33,726 nt of DNA from Candidatus Nitrotoga sp. MKT (GCA_003402345.1 QFXH01000016.1:1-33726), one strand, 5' to 3'; positions 15,457-24,799 are shown, counted from the first letter of the stretch. Program-made: numbers and translations. The notes: generated by a model not told the origin, from the sequence alone.

Positions 15457-15954
15457 ATGAAAGATATGCCCATTTTGGGGCTGCCGCTGATCCTGCTAGG
15501 TGCCCTGTGGGGAGCGGTCAGTATTGTTCTGCAGTCTTATCAGATGATCAATGCCAAGCGGGATCAGATCATGGTGCTTGTCGAATGTAAGAAGGCCTTT
15601 GCGGGGAAGTTGACAAATGCAGGGGGAGACTTTGTGGCTGTACCGGCCAAAGTACTTGATCAGTGCCACTCATGCTGTTACGGTAAAGAACTCCAGCCGA
15701 TTGATCTGTATTTATCCAACCTGCTCCCGCTCTCTCTCGGACTCTGCCTGTTCCTCGCCATAGTTTCTTTCGCTGTCGTGTGTATTCCGGGTTACCTGAA
15801 TTCAGGCGATGCCGATTTTATGCGCAGAGTACGTCGGATTAGCTGGATCACTGCATCGTTGCCGCTTTTTTCGCTGTTCGCGTTCGCCGCAGGTACATTT
15901 TTTGACGGCTATACCTTTCTGTTTAAGCTAGGCGACTGGGTTTTGTCGAAATGA
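15457..15954 (+). CDS. Unknown small integral membrane protein
   Basis: About 165 residues with three hydrophobic segments: LGLPLILLGALWGAVSIVL near the start, LLPLSLGLCLFLAIVSFAVVCI in the middle, and ISWITASLPLFSLFAFAAGTF near the end. Between the first two lies a soluble loop with a CHSCC cluster and a nearby CKKAF cysteine that could bind metal or form disulfides. I do not recognise the family. The start is unsure: TTG 15409, ATG 15457 or ATG 15466 are possible and none has a good ribosome site. The stop overlaps the start of the next gene by 4 bases (ATGA), so the two are translationally coupled, which argues that the gene is real. Confidence 0.65.
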   Translation: MKDMPILGLPLILLGALWGAVSIVLQSYQMINAKRDQIMVLVECKKAFAGKLTNAGGDFVAVPAKVLDQCHSCCYGKELQPIDLYLSNLLPLSLGLCLFLAIVSFAVVCIPGYLNSGDADFMRRVRRISWITASLPLFSLFAFAAGTFFDGYTFLFKLGDWVLSK

Positions 15955-16913
15955 AATTGGATTTTATTTCGGCGACCATACGGTTGTTTATGGCAATGTT
16001 GGGCGGCGTTGTCTTAGCAATAAACTCTGGTTGCGCTGTCCTTGACAGGAGTACACCTGCTTGGCGGGATTACCCGGCAACCTTGAAAAATGAGCCGCAC
16101 ATTAATTTACACAAGGAAGTGTCCGGTTCGGGTAAGCCCGTATTGTTAATTCACGGTTTCGGCAACAGCATTTATGTATGGCGCCATTTGATTCCTGAAT
16201 TAGAAAAACAAAATCAAGTGATTGCGATTGATTTGAAGGGTTTTGGTGACTCCCCCAAGCCAGTTGACGATCGTTATTCGGTCTACGAGCAAGCACGATT
16301 GATCCACGATTACGTAGTGGAAAATGATCTGAAAGATGTCACTATTATGGGGCACTCCCTCGGCGGCGGCATTGCGCTGGTGGCCTCGCTTTACTTGCAA
16401 CAGTCGAACCCTGGCCGACAGAGAGGTCTGGTGCTGATCGACAGTATTGCCTACCCGCAGCAGCTACCTATGTTTATTCGTGTGCTTGCAACTCCGGTAC
16501 TTGGGCCATTGATTACAGGAGTGGTGCCGCCTGAAATTCAAATCAAACAGGTAATGAAGCTGGTGTATGCAGAAAATTCTACAGTGCCTGCCGATGCAGT
16601 TAAGGTTTATGCGAAGGCCTTGAGAACACCTGAGGGGCGCTATGCCGCAGTAACCAGCGCGCGGCAGCTTCAACCGCTAGATCTGGAAGAATTGTCTTTA
16701 CAGTACCCAAGTCTCCAAGTGCCGACCCTTATTGTTTGGGGTAAGCAAGACAAGATTATTCCGGTCAGTGTCGGTGAGCGACTCCACCAAGCGATCCCCG
16801 ATTCACAGCTATTTGTGATCGATGATAGCGGTCACTCTCCAGCGGAAGAGCAGCCGCAGGTGCTCTTACCTTTAGTGGAGTCATTCCTGCGTTATTCTGA
16901 GACGACAGATTAA
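15951..16913 (+). CDS. Alpha/beta-fold hydrolase, membrane-linked or exported
   Basis: A 320-residue hydrolase. The oxyanion-hole motif HGFGNS (about residue 68) and the nucleophile elbow GHSLGGG (serine about 134) are clear. The acid is probably Asp in VWGKQDKIIP, and the histidine is in DDSGHSPAEEQP, completing a Ser-Asp-His triad. The N-terminus has a hydrophobic segment (LFMAMLGGVVLAINSGC) that could be a lipoprotein signal ending at Cys28, although asparagine at the -3 position makes the lipobox poor. The substrate is unknown (esterase, lipase or haloalkane-type are all possible). It overlaps the small membrane protein gene by 4 bases and likely works with it at the membrane. Confidence 0.9.
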   Translation: MKLDFISATIRLFMAMLGGVVLAINSGCAVLDRSTPAWRDYPATLKNEPHINLHKEVSGSGKPVLLIHGFGNSIYVWRHLIPELEKQNQVIAIDLKGFGDSPKPVDDRYSVYEQARLIHDYVVENDLKDVTIMGHSLGGGIALVASLYLQQSNPGRQRGLVLIDSIAYPQQLPMFIRVLATPVLGPLITGVVPPEIQIKQVMKLVYAENSTVPADAVKVYAKALRTPEGRYAAVTSARQLQPLDLEELSLQYPSLQVPTLIVWGKQDKIIPVSVGERLHQAIPDSQLFVIDDSGHSPAEEQPQVLLPLVESFLRYSETTD

Positions 16914-16920
16914 TGGCCTT

Positions 16921-16937
16921 CGGCGTTAATCACGCCG
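16921..16937. terminator. Hairpin after the hydrolase gene
   Basis: CGGCGT and ACGCCG form a 6-bp stem with a TAATC loop, 7 bases past the hydrolase stop. No T-run follows, so only weak termination or message protection can be suggested. The rest of the gap up to guaB contains a TATAAA (17060-17065) that may be the guaB -10. Confidence 0.4.
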
Positions 16938-17106
16938 CGTATTCATTAAGAATGCCCGGCTGGAAGTTTATCGTCCATCTCAGGCAAATTTCTGCGTTGA
17001 TTCACATTCCGGCAGCAATTATTCATTTGCATAAATTAAGGTTGGTACGGGTAAAAACCTATAAAATGCGAATCCATCGGTAAATTTTTGTTGAGGTTGA
17101 TCTATT

Positions 17107-18567
17107 ATGCGTATCACCCAAAAGGGGCTAACTTTTGACGATGTCTTGCTGATCCCGGCACACTCCAATGTATTGCCGCGGGATGTCAGTTTGCGTACCC
17201 AGCTTACCCGCAACATCACCTTGAATATTCCTTTGTTATCCGCTGCCATGGATACCGTGACCGAGGCGCGCCTAGCAATAGCCTTGGCGCAGGAAGGGGG
17301 TATCGGCATCGTTCACAAAAATATGACCGCCAAGATGCAGGCTGCTGAGGTATCCAAGGTTAAGCGTTTTGAAAGCGGCATGGTGAAGGATCCCATCGCT
17401 GTTACATCCGGGATGACAGTGCGCGATGTACTAAACCTCATTCGCCAGCACAATATTTCAGGATTACCGGTGGTGCAAGGTAAGCAGGTGGTTGGTATTG
17501 TGACTAACCGCGATTTGCGTTTTGAGAGTAACCTTGATCAACCCATCCAAAATATTATGACGCCGCGAGATCGGCTGATCACGGTCAAGGAAAACGCCAG
17601 CCGTGAAGAGGCGCGCGGGTTGATGCATCAACATCGAATTGAGCGCGTACTGGTAGTAAATGATGCGTTTGAGTTGTGTGGCCTGTTTACCGTAAAGGAT
17701 ATTCTCAAGTCCAGCGAACATCCGCTAGCGTGTAAGGATGAACTAGGCCGATTACGTGTGGGAGCCGCGATTGGTGTGGGCGAGGGCACGGACGAACGCG
17801 CCACCCTATTGGCAGAAGCCGGTGTGGATGTGCTCATAGTGGATACCGCACACGGCCACGCGCAGGGCGTACTGGACCGTGTTAAGTGGGTAAAGAAGAA
17901 TTTCCCGAACGTGGATGTGATAGGTGGCAATATTGCTACTGCCGCCGCCGCCAAGGCCCTTATGGATCATGGCGCAGACGGCGTTAAAGTAGGTATTGGC
18001 CCCGGTTCGATTTGCACTACGCGCATGGTTGCAGGTATTGGCGTGCCGCAAATCTCGGCTATCCAAAATGTGGCGGAAGCCTTGCAAGGCTCCGCTATAC
18101 CACTTATTGCAGACGGTGGAGTGCGTTATTCCGGTGACATCGCAAAAGCGATTGCGGCAGGCGCGCACGTCGTGATGTTGGGTGGCCTGTTTGCAGGTAC
18201 GGAAGAAGCGCCTGGTGAAGTTGAACTGTTCCAGGGCCGTTCTTACAAATCTTATCGCGGTATGGGCAGTTTAGGCGCGATGCAGCAGGGTTCCAGTGAT
18301 CGTTATTTTCAGGACAACGAAGCCAATAAAGAAAAATTGGTTCCTGAGGGGGTGGAAGGGCGTGTGCCTTACAAGGGTAGCGTGTTGGCGGTTATCCACC
18401 AGTTAATGGGTGGTTTGCGTGCCAGTATGGGCTATCTGGGTTGTCCAGATATCGCCACCATGCACACCAAGGCTGAGTTTGTGCAAATAACATCTGCTGG
18501 TATCCGTGAGTCGCACGTCCATGACGTGCAGATCACCAAGGAAGCACCGAATTACCATATTGATTAG
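17107..18567 (+). CDS. guaB: IMP dehydrogenase
   Basis: This enzyme oxidises IMP to XMP with NAD, the committed step of GMP synthesis. The 486 residues fit the bacterial enzyme. The N-terminal barrel begins [17 protein letters not shown]. Two CBS domains are inserted at about residues 93-200 ([19 protein letters not shown] and [19 protein letters not shown]). The catalytic loop is GPGSICTTR with the active cysteine at 303. Further on come [28 protein letters not shown] and the flap, and a normal C-terminus. guaA follows 277 bases downstream on the same strand, with a 127-bp palindromic element between them, so the usual guaBA pairing holds but co-transcription must cross that element. Confidence 0.98.
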   Translation: MRITQKGLTFDDVLLIPAHSNVLPRDVSLRTQLTRNITLNIPLLSAAMDTVTEARLAIALAQEGGIGIVHKNMTAKMQAAEVSKVKRFESGMVKDPIAVTSGMTVRDVLNLIRQHNISGLPVVQGKQVVGIVTNRDLRFESNLDQPIQNIMTPRDRLITVKENASREEARGLMHQHRIERVLVVNDAFELCGLFTVKDILKSSEHPLACKDELGRLRVGAAIGVGEGTDERATLLAEAGVDVLIVDTAHGHAQGVLDRVKWVKKNFPNVDVIGGNIATAAAAKALMDHGADGVKVGIGPGSICTTRMVAGIGVPQISAIQNVAEALQGSAIPLIADGGVRYSGDIAKAIAAGAHVVMLGGLFAGTEEAPGEVELFQGRSYKSYRGMGSLGAMQQGSSDRYFQDNEANKEKLVPEGVEGRVPYKGSVLAVIHQLMGGLRASMGYLGCPDIATMHTKAEFVQITSAGIRESHVHDVQITKEAPNYHID

Positions 18568-18580
18568 TCGCTGTTAGCTA

Positions 18581-18707
18581 TTATTAATCCGGCACGAATT
18601 GAACTTGACTGCCGTTCGTGCTGAGCTTGTCGAAGCATAAGAAGCCATTCACATTTCGACAAGCTCAATGCGAACGGCTTCTTGGATAAACTGTGCCGGA
18701 TCAATAG
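18581..18707. repeat. REP-like palindromic element, copy B, with terminal inverted repeats
   Basis: A 127-bp element bounded by 15-bp imperfect inverted ends (18581-18595 and 18693-18707, 13 of 15 matching, core ATCCGGCAC). Inside, CCGTTCGTGCTGAGCTTGTC at 18612-18631 faces its near-exact reverse complement ending CGAACGG at 18677, with 20 of 23 positions pairing. It fills most of the guaB-guaA gap and begins 13 bases after the guaB stop. Part of it (18664-18702) is found exactly, inverted, at 33571-33609. This shape suggests a small non-autonomous mobile element. Confidence 0.9.
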
Positions 18708-18844
18708 CTGAGGTTAAAGATGGCTAAATACCGTAGGCTGAAAATAGGGTAGAGGCCAATTGAACTCCTTATGGGCTGGCAACAATCGCTGTACCAACCG
18801 ATTAATTAATAATCTACATTTAATAATTTACATCTGATAACTTT

Positions 18845-20410
18845 ATGTCCCACCAAAAAATCCTGATTCTCGATTTTGGTTCGCAATATACCCAGCTTAT
18901 AGCCCGCTGTGTGCGTGAGTCTCATGTTTACTGCGAGTTGCATCCATTCGATGTAAGCGATGAATTCATTCGCGATTTCAAGCCGGCTGGCATCATTCTT
19001 TCGGGCGGCCCCAATTCAGTGACGGAAGGTGATGCCCCGCGTGCACCGCAAGCGGTATTTGAACTGGGCGTGCCGGTGCTGGGTATTTGCTACGGTATGC
19101 AAACCATGGCCGCGCAATTGGGTGGGGAAGTGGAAGTTGGCTTGGTGCGCGAATTTGGCTATGCGGAAATCCGTGCACGCGGCCATTCAAAATTATTTTG
19201 CGACATTCAGGATCGTATCAACGAGGCAGGCCACGGTTTGCTGGATGTATGGATGAGCCACGGCGACAAGGTCACGCTGCTGCCGCCGGGCTTCATGGTG
19301 ATTGCTTCCAATGCAATCACGCAGATTGCCGGTATGGCCGACGAGGCACGCCGTTTCTACTCAGTACAATTTCATCCGGAAGTGACCCATACTCCGCAAG
19401 GCAAGGCGATCATCAGCCGCTTCGTGCATGACATTTGCGGCTGCGGGCAGGATTGGAACATGCCCGATTACATCGGTGAGGTGGTAGAAAAAATCCGCGC
19501 CCAAGTCGGCCAGGAAGAAGTCATCCTCGGCCTGTCTGGCGGAGTGGATTCTTCCGTGGCCGCAGCATTATTGAATCGTGCCATTGGTACGCAACTCACC
19601 TGCGTATTTGTGGACAACGGCCTGTTGCGCTTGAATGAAGCTAAGCAGGTTATGGAAACTTTTGCCCAAAATTTGGGCGTGAAAGTTATCCATGTTGATG
19701 CTGGCGCGGAATTCATGAAGCACTTGGCAGGTGTATCTGACCCAGAGCAAAAACGCAAAATTATCGGGCGCGAGTTTGTCGAAGTATTCCAGCGTGAAGC
19801 CGCCAAATTGCCACAGGCTAAATGGCTGGCGCAAGGCACCATTTATCCTGACGTGATCGAATCGGCTGGCGCCAAAACCAAAAAGGCACACGCCATCAAA
19901 TCACACCACAACGTCGGCGGCTTGCCCGATACCTTGCATCTTAAGCTGCTGGAACCGTTGCGTGAACTATTCAAGGACGAAGTGCGCGAACTCGGCGTGG
20001 CGCTCGGCTTGCCGCGCGACATGGTGTACCGTCACCCATTCCCGGGACCGGGGCTGGGCGTGCGCATCCTCGGCGAAGTCAAGCGGGAGTACGCCGACTT
20101 GTTGCGCCGTGCTGATGCAATTTTCATCGAAGAGCTACATACGTCCGGCTGGTATGAGAAAACCGCGCAGGCATTTGTTGTATTTCTGCCGGTAAAGTCG
20201 GTGGGCGTGATGGGTGATGGCCGAACTTATGAATGGGTGGTGGCGCTGCGTGCGGTGCAAACACAGGATTTCATGACCGCACATTGGGCAGAATTGCCGC
20301 ATGCCTTGCTGGCCAAAATTTCTAACCGCATCATCAATGAAGTGCGAGGCATTAACCGCGTGGTTTATGATATTTCCGGAAAGCCGCCTGCCACTATTGA
20401 GTGGGAATGA
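18845..20410 (+). CDS. guaA: GMP synthase (glutamine-hydrolysing)
   Basis: This enzyme makes GMP from XMP, glutamine and ATP. The 521-residue chain has the N-terminal glutamine amidotransferase domain with the nucleophile Cys82 in GICYGMQ and the His-Glu pair in QFHPEVTHT. The ATP pyrophosphatase domain follows with the PP-loop LSGGVDSS (about residue 226), and then the C-terminal dimerisation domain ([17 protein letters not shown] to PPATIEWE). The end PPATIEWE is the conserved one. ATG at 18845 gives the conserved [16 protein letters not shown] start. It completes the IMP-to-GMP route begun by guaB and ends 49 bases before a rho-independent terminator. Confidence 0.98.
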   Translation: MSHQKILILDFGSQYTQLIARCVRESHVYCELHPFDVSDEFIRDFKPAGIILSGGPNSVTEGDAPRAPQAVFELGVPVLGICYGMQTMAAQLGGEVEVGLVREFGYAEIRARGHSKLFCDIQDRINEAGHGLLDVWMSHGDKVTLLPPGFMVIASNAITQIAGMADEARRFYSVQFHPEVTHTPQGKAIISRFVHDICGCGQDWNMPDYIGEVVEKIRAQVGQEEVILGLSGGVDSSVAAALLNRAIGTQLTCVFVDNGLLRLNEAKQVMETFAQNLGVKVIHVDAGAEFMKHLAGVSDPEQKRKIIGREFVEVFQREAAKLPQAKWLAQGTIYPDVIESAGAKTKKAHAIKSHHNVGGLPDTLHLKLLEPLRELFKDEVRELGVALGLPRDMVYRHPFPGPGLGVRILGEVKREYADLLRRADAIFIEELHTSGWYEKTAQAFVVFLPVKSVGVMGDGRTYEWVVALRAVQTQDFMTAHWAELPHALLAKISNRIINEVRGINRVVYDISGKPPATIEWE

Positions 20411-20459
20411 ATAGACAATTGGCAACATCTCGCAATTGCCAGTAATAAATCACTTCAAG

Positions 20460-20483
20460 GCCACGTATTAACGTGGCTTTTTT
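20460..20483 (+). terminator. Rho-independent terminator of guaA
   Basis: GCCACGT (20460-20466) and ACGTGGC (20471-20477) form a 7-bp stem with an ATTA loop, followed by six T. Confidence 0.92.
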
Positions 20484-20515
20484 CTTTTATGTCGGAAATA
20501 TCAGGCAATGGCAAG

Positions 20516-20570
20516 TAGCGGCAAGCAGGTGTTTTTCATGGGTTTATCAATGGTATATTTTTTGATGCCA
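20516..20570. repeat. Degenerate repeat, copy 1 (partner at 25958-26015)
   Basis: TAGCGGCAAG followed by a T-rich run, CATGG, TTTAT, GGTA and GATGCCA is shared in the same order with 25958-26015. By hand alignment about three quarters of some 55 positions agree. In one frame both read SGK-x-VFFM...MP, so they may be relics of the same gene. It lies in the 302-base gap between guaA and the DUF2130 gene, which otherwise holds only the guaA terminator. Confidence 0.55.
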
Positions 20571-20712
20571 TTAATAAATATCATTGAATATACAGGCAAT
20601 CTGGCATATAGACATGATGAAGCTTCGATGCGACACTCCCCTGCACTGTACATAGCGCATTCCAGCAGCAGGTAACAGTGAAGCCATTATTCACGTGTGA
20701 ATAGGAGATTTA

Positions 20713-22014
20713 ATGACAGAACCAACAATCATTTGCCCGAGTTGTAACACCGAGATCAAACTTAACGAATCGCTCGCCGCTCCGCTGATCGCGGCAACAC
20801 GCAAGCAGTTCGAGCAACAACTGGCGCAGAAGGATAATGACATCGCACAGCGCGAACAGGCTATGCGCGACAAGGAAAAGCAGCTTGCAGAAGACAAGCG
20901 CAAACTTGACGGTCAGGTGGCCGATCAAGTCGCGGCACAGTTGAAAGCAGAACGCGTCCGCGTTATTGCAGAAGAATCGAAGAAGGCCAAACTTGCCAGT
21001 GCCGTCGAACTGGAAAATAAGGCACGTGAACTGTCCGAATTGCAAGAGGTGCTTAAAACAAACAATGAAAAACTGGCCGAGGCACAAAAGACGCAAGCCG
21101 AGCTCATCAAGAAACAGCGTGAACTCGATGATGCCAAGCGCGAGCTGGAACTTACGGTAGAAAAGCGGGTGCAGGACGGATTGACCGACGTCCGCACGCA
21201 AGCCAAAAAAGAAGCCGAGGACGAACAGAAGTTCAAGGTAATGGAGAAGGAGCAGACCATTGCTGCGATGCAGAAACAGATTGAAGACCTCAAGCGCCGG
21301 GCCGAGCAAGGATCACAACAATTGCAGGGTGAAGTCCAGGAGCTGGAGCTTGAAAATCTGTTGCGCATCAAATTTCCTTTCGATGCTATTGAGCCAGTAC
21401 CCAAGGGGGAGTTCGGCGGGGATGTGCTGCATCGCGTTGTTGGCGCAGGCGGCCACCCCGGCGGCACCATTTTGTGGGAATTCAAGCGCACCAAAAACTG
21501 GAGCGATGCCTGGCTGGTAAAGCTTCGCGGAGACCAGCGCACCGCGAAGGCAGAAGTTGCCGTGATCGTGAGCCATATATTGCCGAAAGGTGTTGAAACC
21601 TTCGAAATGGTAGACGGCGTCTGGGTAACACATCCCCGCGCCGCATTGCCGGTGGCGATGGTTTTGCGCCAGTCATTATTGGAACTCGCCCTTGCACGAC
21701 AGTCCATAGAAGGCCAGCAGACCAAGACCGAAATGGTCTACCAGTACCTCACCGGCCCGCGTTTTCGCCAGCGCGTTGAAGCCATCGTTGAAGCTTTTTC
21801 TACCATGCAGGAAGACCTCGACAAAGAAAGAAAAGTCATCATGAAGCAATGGGCCAAGCGAGAAGAGCAGATTGAGCGGGTGATGGGGGCAACGGTGGGG
21901 ATGTATGGCGACTTGCAGGGGATTGCGGGGAAGTCGTTGCAGGAGATTGAGGGGCTGGAATTCCCAGCATTGGAAGCAAGTAATACAACACCCAAAGCGG
22001 TGACAAATGGATAA
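20713..22014 (+). CDS. DUF2130 domain-containing protein
   Basis: A 433-residue cytoplasmic protein. The N-terminus has a CPSC pair (a partial zinc-ribbon look), followed by a long coiled coil (about residues 30-215, rich in K, E, Q, A). The DUF2130 domain then follows, with GGDVLHRVVGAGGHPGGTILWEFKRTKNWSDAWLVKLRGDQR. Its D...E-x-K pattern fits the PD-(D/E)XK nuclease superfamily, to which DUF2130 has been related. A second helical stretch (MQEDLDKERKVIMKQWAKREEQIERV) ends the domain. The exact role is unknown; genes of this family often lie in variable genomic regions near restriction systems, as here. It overlaps the next small ORF by 8 bases. A GGAGATTTA site precedes the ATG. Confidence 0.9.
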   Translation: MTEPTIICPSCNTEIKLNESLAAPLIAATRKQFEQQLAQKDNDIAQREQAMRDKEKQLAEDKRKLDGQVADQVAAQLKAERVRVIAEESKKAKLASAVELENKARELSELQEVLKTNNEKLAEAQKTQAELIKKQRELDDAKRELELTVEKRVQDGLTDVRTQAKKEAEDEQKFKVMEKEQTIAAMQKQIEDLKRRAEQGSQQLQGEVQELELENLLRIKFPFDAIEPVPKGEFGGDVLHRVVGAGGHPGGTILWEFKRTKNWSDAWLVKLRGDQRTAKAEVAVIVSHILPKGVETFEMVDGVWVTHPRAALPVAMVLRQSLLELALARQSIEGQQTKTEMVYQYLTGPRFRQRVEAIVEAFSTMQEDLDKERKVIMKQWAKREEQIERVMGATVGMYGDLQGIAGKSLQEIEGLEFPALEASNTTPKAVTNG

Positions 22015-22234
22015 GCATTGGATTGTCTCGGCGTTGGAATACCTGACTCAAAGCCTTGAGCCGGTTCCATATGAAATCAACGAAATTGATTGGAAGGCCA
22101 GTTTATCGCCCGAAAAGAAGCGCGCCCAGGTTTTTCGCGTGATTCGGGATGCCTTGGATGGCGGGCGCATCAAACGTAAAGACCCACATTCGAAATCGTC
22201 TAAATTTACTGAATATCTGCCTTTATTGGGCTAA
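22007..22234 (+). CDS. Probable internally deleted AlbA_2 (Schlafen-like) ATPase, 75 residues
   Basis: The first 35 residues (SLEPVPYEINEIDWKASLSP) look like the opening of AlbA_2-type ATP-binding proteins. These usually continue with a conserved region of several hundred residues, which is missing here. The last part (FRVIRDALDGGRIKRKDP, then SKFTEYLPLLG) resembles the extreme C-terminus of the same proteins, which typically ends in a DALxxGxIKPxDP...YVPFW-like segment. The simplest reading is one gene that lost its middle by an in-frame deletion, leaving head and tail joined near residue 37. It overlaps the DUF2130 gene by 8 bases. Family assignment is from memory of motifs and needs a search; a genuine small protein is the alternative. 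Confidence 0.5.
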   Translation: MDKHWIVSALEYLTQSLEPVPYEINEIDWKASLSPEKKRAQVFRVIRDALDGGRIKRKDPHSKSSKFTEYLPLLG

Positions 22235-22369
22235 TATTTTTACTTGACTCAAAACGGCATATCTAAAAAAAATACATATAATTCAAATGCTTTTTATTTG
22301 ACTGGGAAACGGCGCAGCAATTTTATGACCCAAAAATGTTGAGTCCGGATTATAAAGGGAGCATCAAAG

Positions 22370-24376
22370 ATGAAGACAAATATTCAAGGGCTAGTCAAAT
22401 CACTTGATTTGAAGCAAACGCAAGGCATGATGCCTTTATTTGAAGCGATTTCAAATGCAATGGATGCGATTGCTGAGGCGGGTAGAGGTTTGAATGCGGG
22501 TAATATTGATATTCACCTAATTCGACGCACAGATTTAGGATCGAAATCAGATGAACTGCCTTTGATCAATTCGGTGATTGTGATGGATGATGGGGTTGGC
22601 TTTACGGATGAAAACCTCAAGTCGTTTGAAGAAGCCTACACTCAAGCAAAGGTCAAACTGGGCGGAAAAGGTGTTGGTCGTTTTACCTATCTGAAAGTCT
22701 TCAATCAAATTCAAATCGAAAGCAATTTTCAGGACTCTGCCGGATGTATAACTTCACGGAAATTCAGTTTCTCAATTGATAACGAGGTAGGTGATGTTAT
22801 TAATAACCCTGCCACTGCGGGCACGAAAACTGGAACTATGGTTTCCTTAGCAGAGCTTGATTCCTCATATGTGGCGGCGTGGCCTCGTGATGCTCACGCT
22901 GTCGCACAGCGCGTGGTCTCTCACTTTTTAATTCGATTCGCGGGGCGAAGCGCACCTGAAGTCCTGCTTCACGATTCAGGTATTGCGCCAATCAATCTAC
23001 TAACGTTATTTAATGAAACCGTTTTGCCAAGTATTCAAGCTGTGGATTTTTCTGTCGGGGAGCATCATTTTCACTTGCAGGTTTTAAGACAGAAGGGAAG
23101 TCGGGACGCGCATGAGATTAGCTACTGTGCTCGTGCGCGAGAAGTGTTTCAAGTTACTTTGAAAAAACTGTTGCCTGAGCTGCCGCAGACTTTTTTGGAA
23201 ACTGACAACACGCATTACACACTTAAAGTGCTGGTCACTGGTGAGTATCTCGATTCACATGCAAGTACGATTCGGACGGAAATACTTTTTAATCCTGACA
23301 GCGAGGATTTGGTAACTGACGAATCATTGATAACCCGCAAAGAGCTTGATACCGAGATTACTAAGACACTACGCACACTTTTGGTCGAGGATCTTCGTAT
23401 AACAAATCAAGAAAAGATGGATAGCATCGAGCACTTCATAGCCACTGATGCACCGGAATATCGCGTTCTGCTGAGTAACCAATATAGAGAAATGATCGAG
23501 CGAGAAGTACCCGCGGGCGCCACTGGCGACAAGCTGGATGAAGCTCTTCTCAGAATCAAGCGCAAAATTGAAGATCAAATTCGCGCGGAGGGTTCAGAAA
23601 TAAAGGCACTGGTTGATTCTGATTCGTTCGATCATTATGAAGCCAAAATGAATGAACACATTGCTCGAATCAACGACATGGGGAAATCACAACTAGCCAG
23701 CTATGTAGCTCACCGTCGTTCAATCTTGGATTTACTTGATATTAGCCTGAAGAAAAGTCGCGTAGACGAGAAGTACCGCCTTGAAGAAGTATTGCACAAC
23801 ATGCTTTTTCCGATGCGGCAAACCTCGAAGGATGTCTTTTTTGAGCAGCAAAATCTATGGGTGATTGACGAACGACTCTGCTACCACACCATCCTAACCT
23901 CAGACAAGAAAGTAAACTCTATAGCTGGGCTTGAGAATACTCACGGAAAAGAGCCTGACATTCTGGCGTTTTTTTATGACAAGCCCACTGGTGTGAGAGA
24001 GCCAGAAGATGGAAGTGGTGCGGTGGTAATCATCGAGTTCAAACGCCCTGGACGAGACAACTACTCAAGTGATCCAGCACAACAAGTGCTAGACCATTTT
24101 GTAGCCATTGAGGACGGAAAAGTGAAGGATGTGGATGGGCGCATAGTCAACCCTTCGAACATACGTTATTACGGATATTTCATTGCTGACCTCACCCCGA
24201 CGCTGAAAAAACAGATGCGTTTCAACTATCAGCAATCAGTTGATGGCGAGGGTTACTTCAAAACTCTGCCTGGTGGAAATGGTTATGTGGAGATAATTTC
24301 ATACGATAAGTTGTTACGTGACGCGCAACGTCGTAACAGGGTTTTATTTGAGAAATTGGGTTTGCATAAGCGTTGA
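22370..24376 (+). CDS. GHKL ATPase fused to a PD-(D/E)XK nuclease-like domain
   Basis: A 668-residue intact protein. The N-terminal GHKL (Hsp90/MutL/MORC-type) ATPase shows the N-box EAISNAMDA (Glu25, Asn29), the G1 box MDDGVGF (residues 72-78) and the glycine-rich GGKGVGRF (98-105). A middle region of strands and helices follows (about 190-390), then a helical, charged linker (about 400-460). The C-terminal domain has EPDILAF (Asp530) and VVIIEFKRPGRD (Glu556, Lys558), the D...E-x-K signature of restriction-type nucleases, followed by QQVLDHFVAIEDG. The pair of domains fits an ATP-gated DNA clamp and cutter, as proposed for MORC-like proteins of bacterial restriction systems. It lies 88 bases upstream of a methyltransferase fragment. 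No disruption is seen, and GGGAG precedes the ATG. Confidence 0.85.
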   Translation: MKTNIQGLVKSLDLKQTQGMMPLFEAISNAMDAIAEAGRGLNAGNIDIHLIRRTDLGSKSDELPLINSVIVMDDGVGFTDENLKSFEEAYTQAKVKLGGKGVGRFTYLKVFNQIQIESNFQDSAGCITSRKFSFSIDNEVGDVINNPATAGTKTGTMVSLAELDSSYVAAWPRDAHAVAQRVVSHFLIRFAGRSAPEVLLHDSGIAPINLLTLFNETVLPSIQAVDFSVGEHHFHLQVLRQKGSRDAHEISYCARAREVFQVTLKKLLPELPQTFLETDNTHYTLKVLVTGEYLDSHASTIRTEILFNPDSEDLVTDESLITRKELDTEITKTLRTLLVEDLRITNQEKMDSIEHFIATDAPEYRVLLSNQYREMIEREVPAGATGDKLDEALLRIKRKIEDQIRAEGSEIKALVDSDSFDHYEAKMNEHIARINDMGKSQLASYVAHRRSILDLLDISLKKSRVDEKYRLEEVLHNMLFPMRQTSKDVFFEQQNLWVIDERLCYHTILTSDKKVNSIAGLENTHGKEPDILAFFYDKPTGVREPEDGSGAVVIIEFKRPGRDNYSSDPAQQVLDHFVAIEDGKVKDVDGRIVNPSNIRYYGYFIADLTPTLKKQMRFNYQQSVDGEGYFKTLPGGNGYVEIISYDKLLRDAQRRNRVLFEKLGLHKR

Positions 24377-24464
24377 ATCTTTTAGGGGATATTGTCTGGA
24401 CTGATGCAACTGGCGTGAGATTATTTATTGAAAAGCTTGTTATGCCGGAGAATAGAGTGACGCA

Positions 24465-24799
24465 ATGAGCAAAAAGCAAAAACTAAAACTCGTGAATCTG
24501 TGGAATCTGCGGACAATGCTTTTGCCGTTGATGCTGTTGGTGATATTTTCGACAACCAACTCATCTTCGGCGACAACTTGCTGGCGTTGAAGGTTTTGGA
24601 GGCGGAGTTTGCGGGGAAGGTGAAGTGCGTGTTTATTGATCCGCCGTACAACACCGGCAGCGCTTTCACACATTACGACGACGGAGTGGAGCATTCGATC
24701 TGGCTGTTGCTGATGCGCGACCGGCTAGACATAATCCGGCGGTTGTTGACGGAGGATGGTTCGTTGTGGATCACGATTGATGACAACGAGGCGCATTAA
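24465..24799 (+). pseudogene. N-terminal fragment of a DNA adenine methyltransferase (type III Mod-like)
   Basis: Starting at ATG 24465, the first codons (MSKKQK) run into a one-base frameshift at about 24478-24490. The downstream frame then continues RESVESADNAFAVDAVGDIF and the methyltransferase start: FGDNLLALKVLEAEF, the catalytic motif IV DPPYNTG (codons from about 24638), and LLMRDRLDIIRRLLTEDGSLWITIDDNEAH. The match ends at a TAA (24797-24799) exactly where the family would go on with YLK. The remaining two thirds, including the AdoMet-binding motif of this class, are missing. It is a dead piece of a restriction-modification or stand-alone N6-adenine methyltransferase. Confidence 0.85.

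Noticed and set aside
20710-21725. Long minus-strand frames of 199 and 266 residues
   Set aside because: They are shadows of the coiled-coil DUF2130 gene, whose repetitive codons keep the other frames open.
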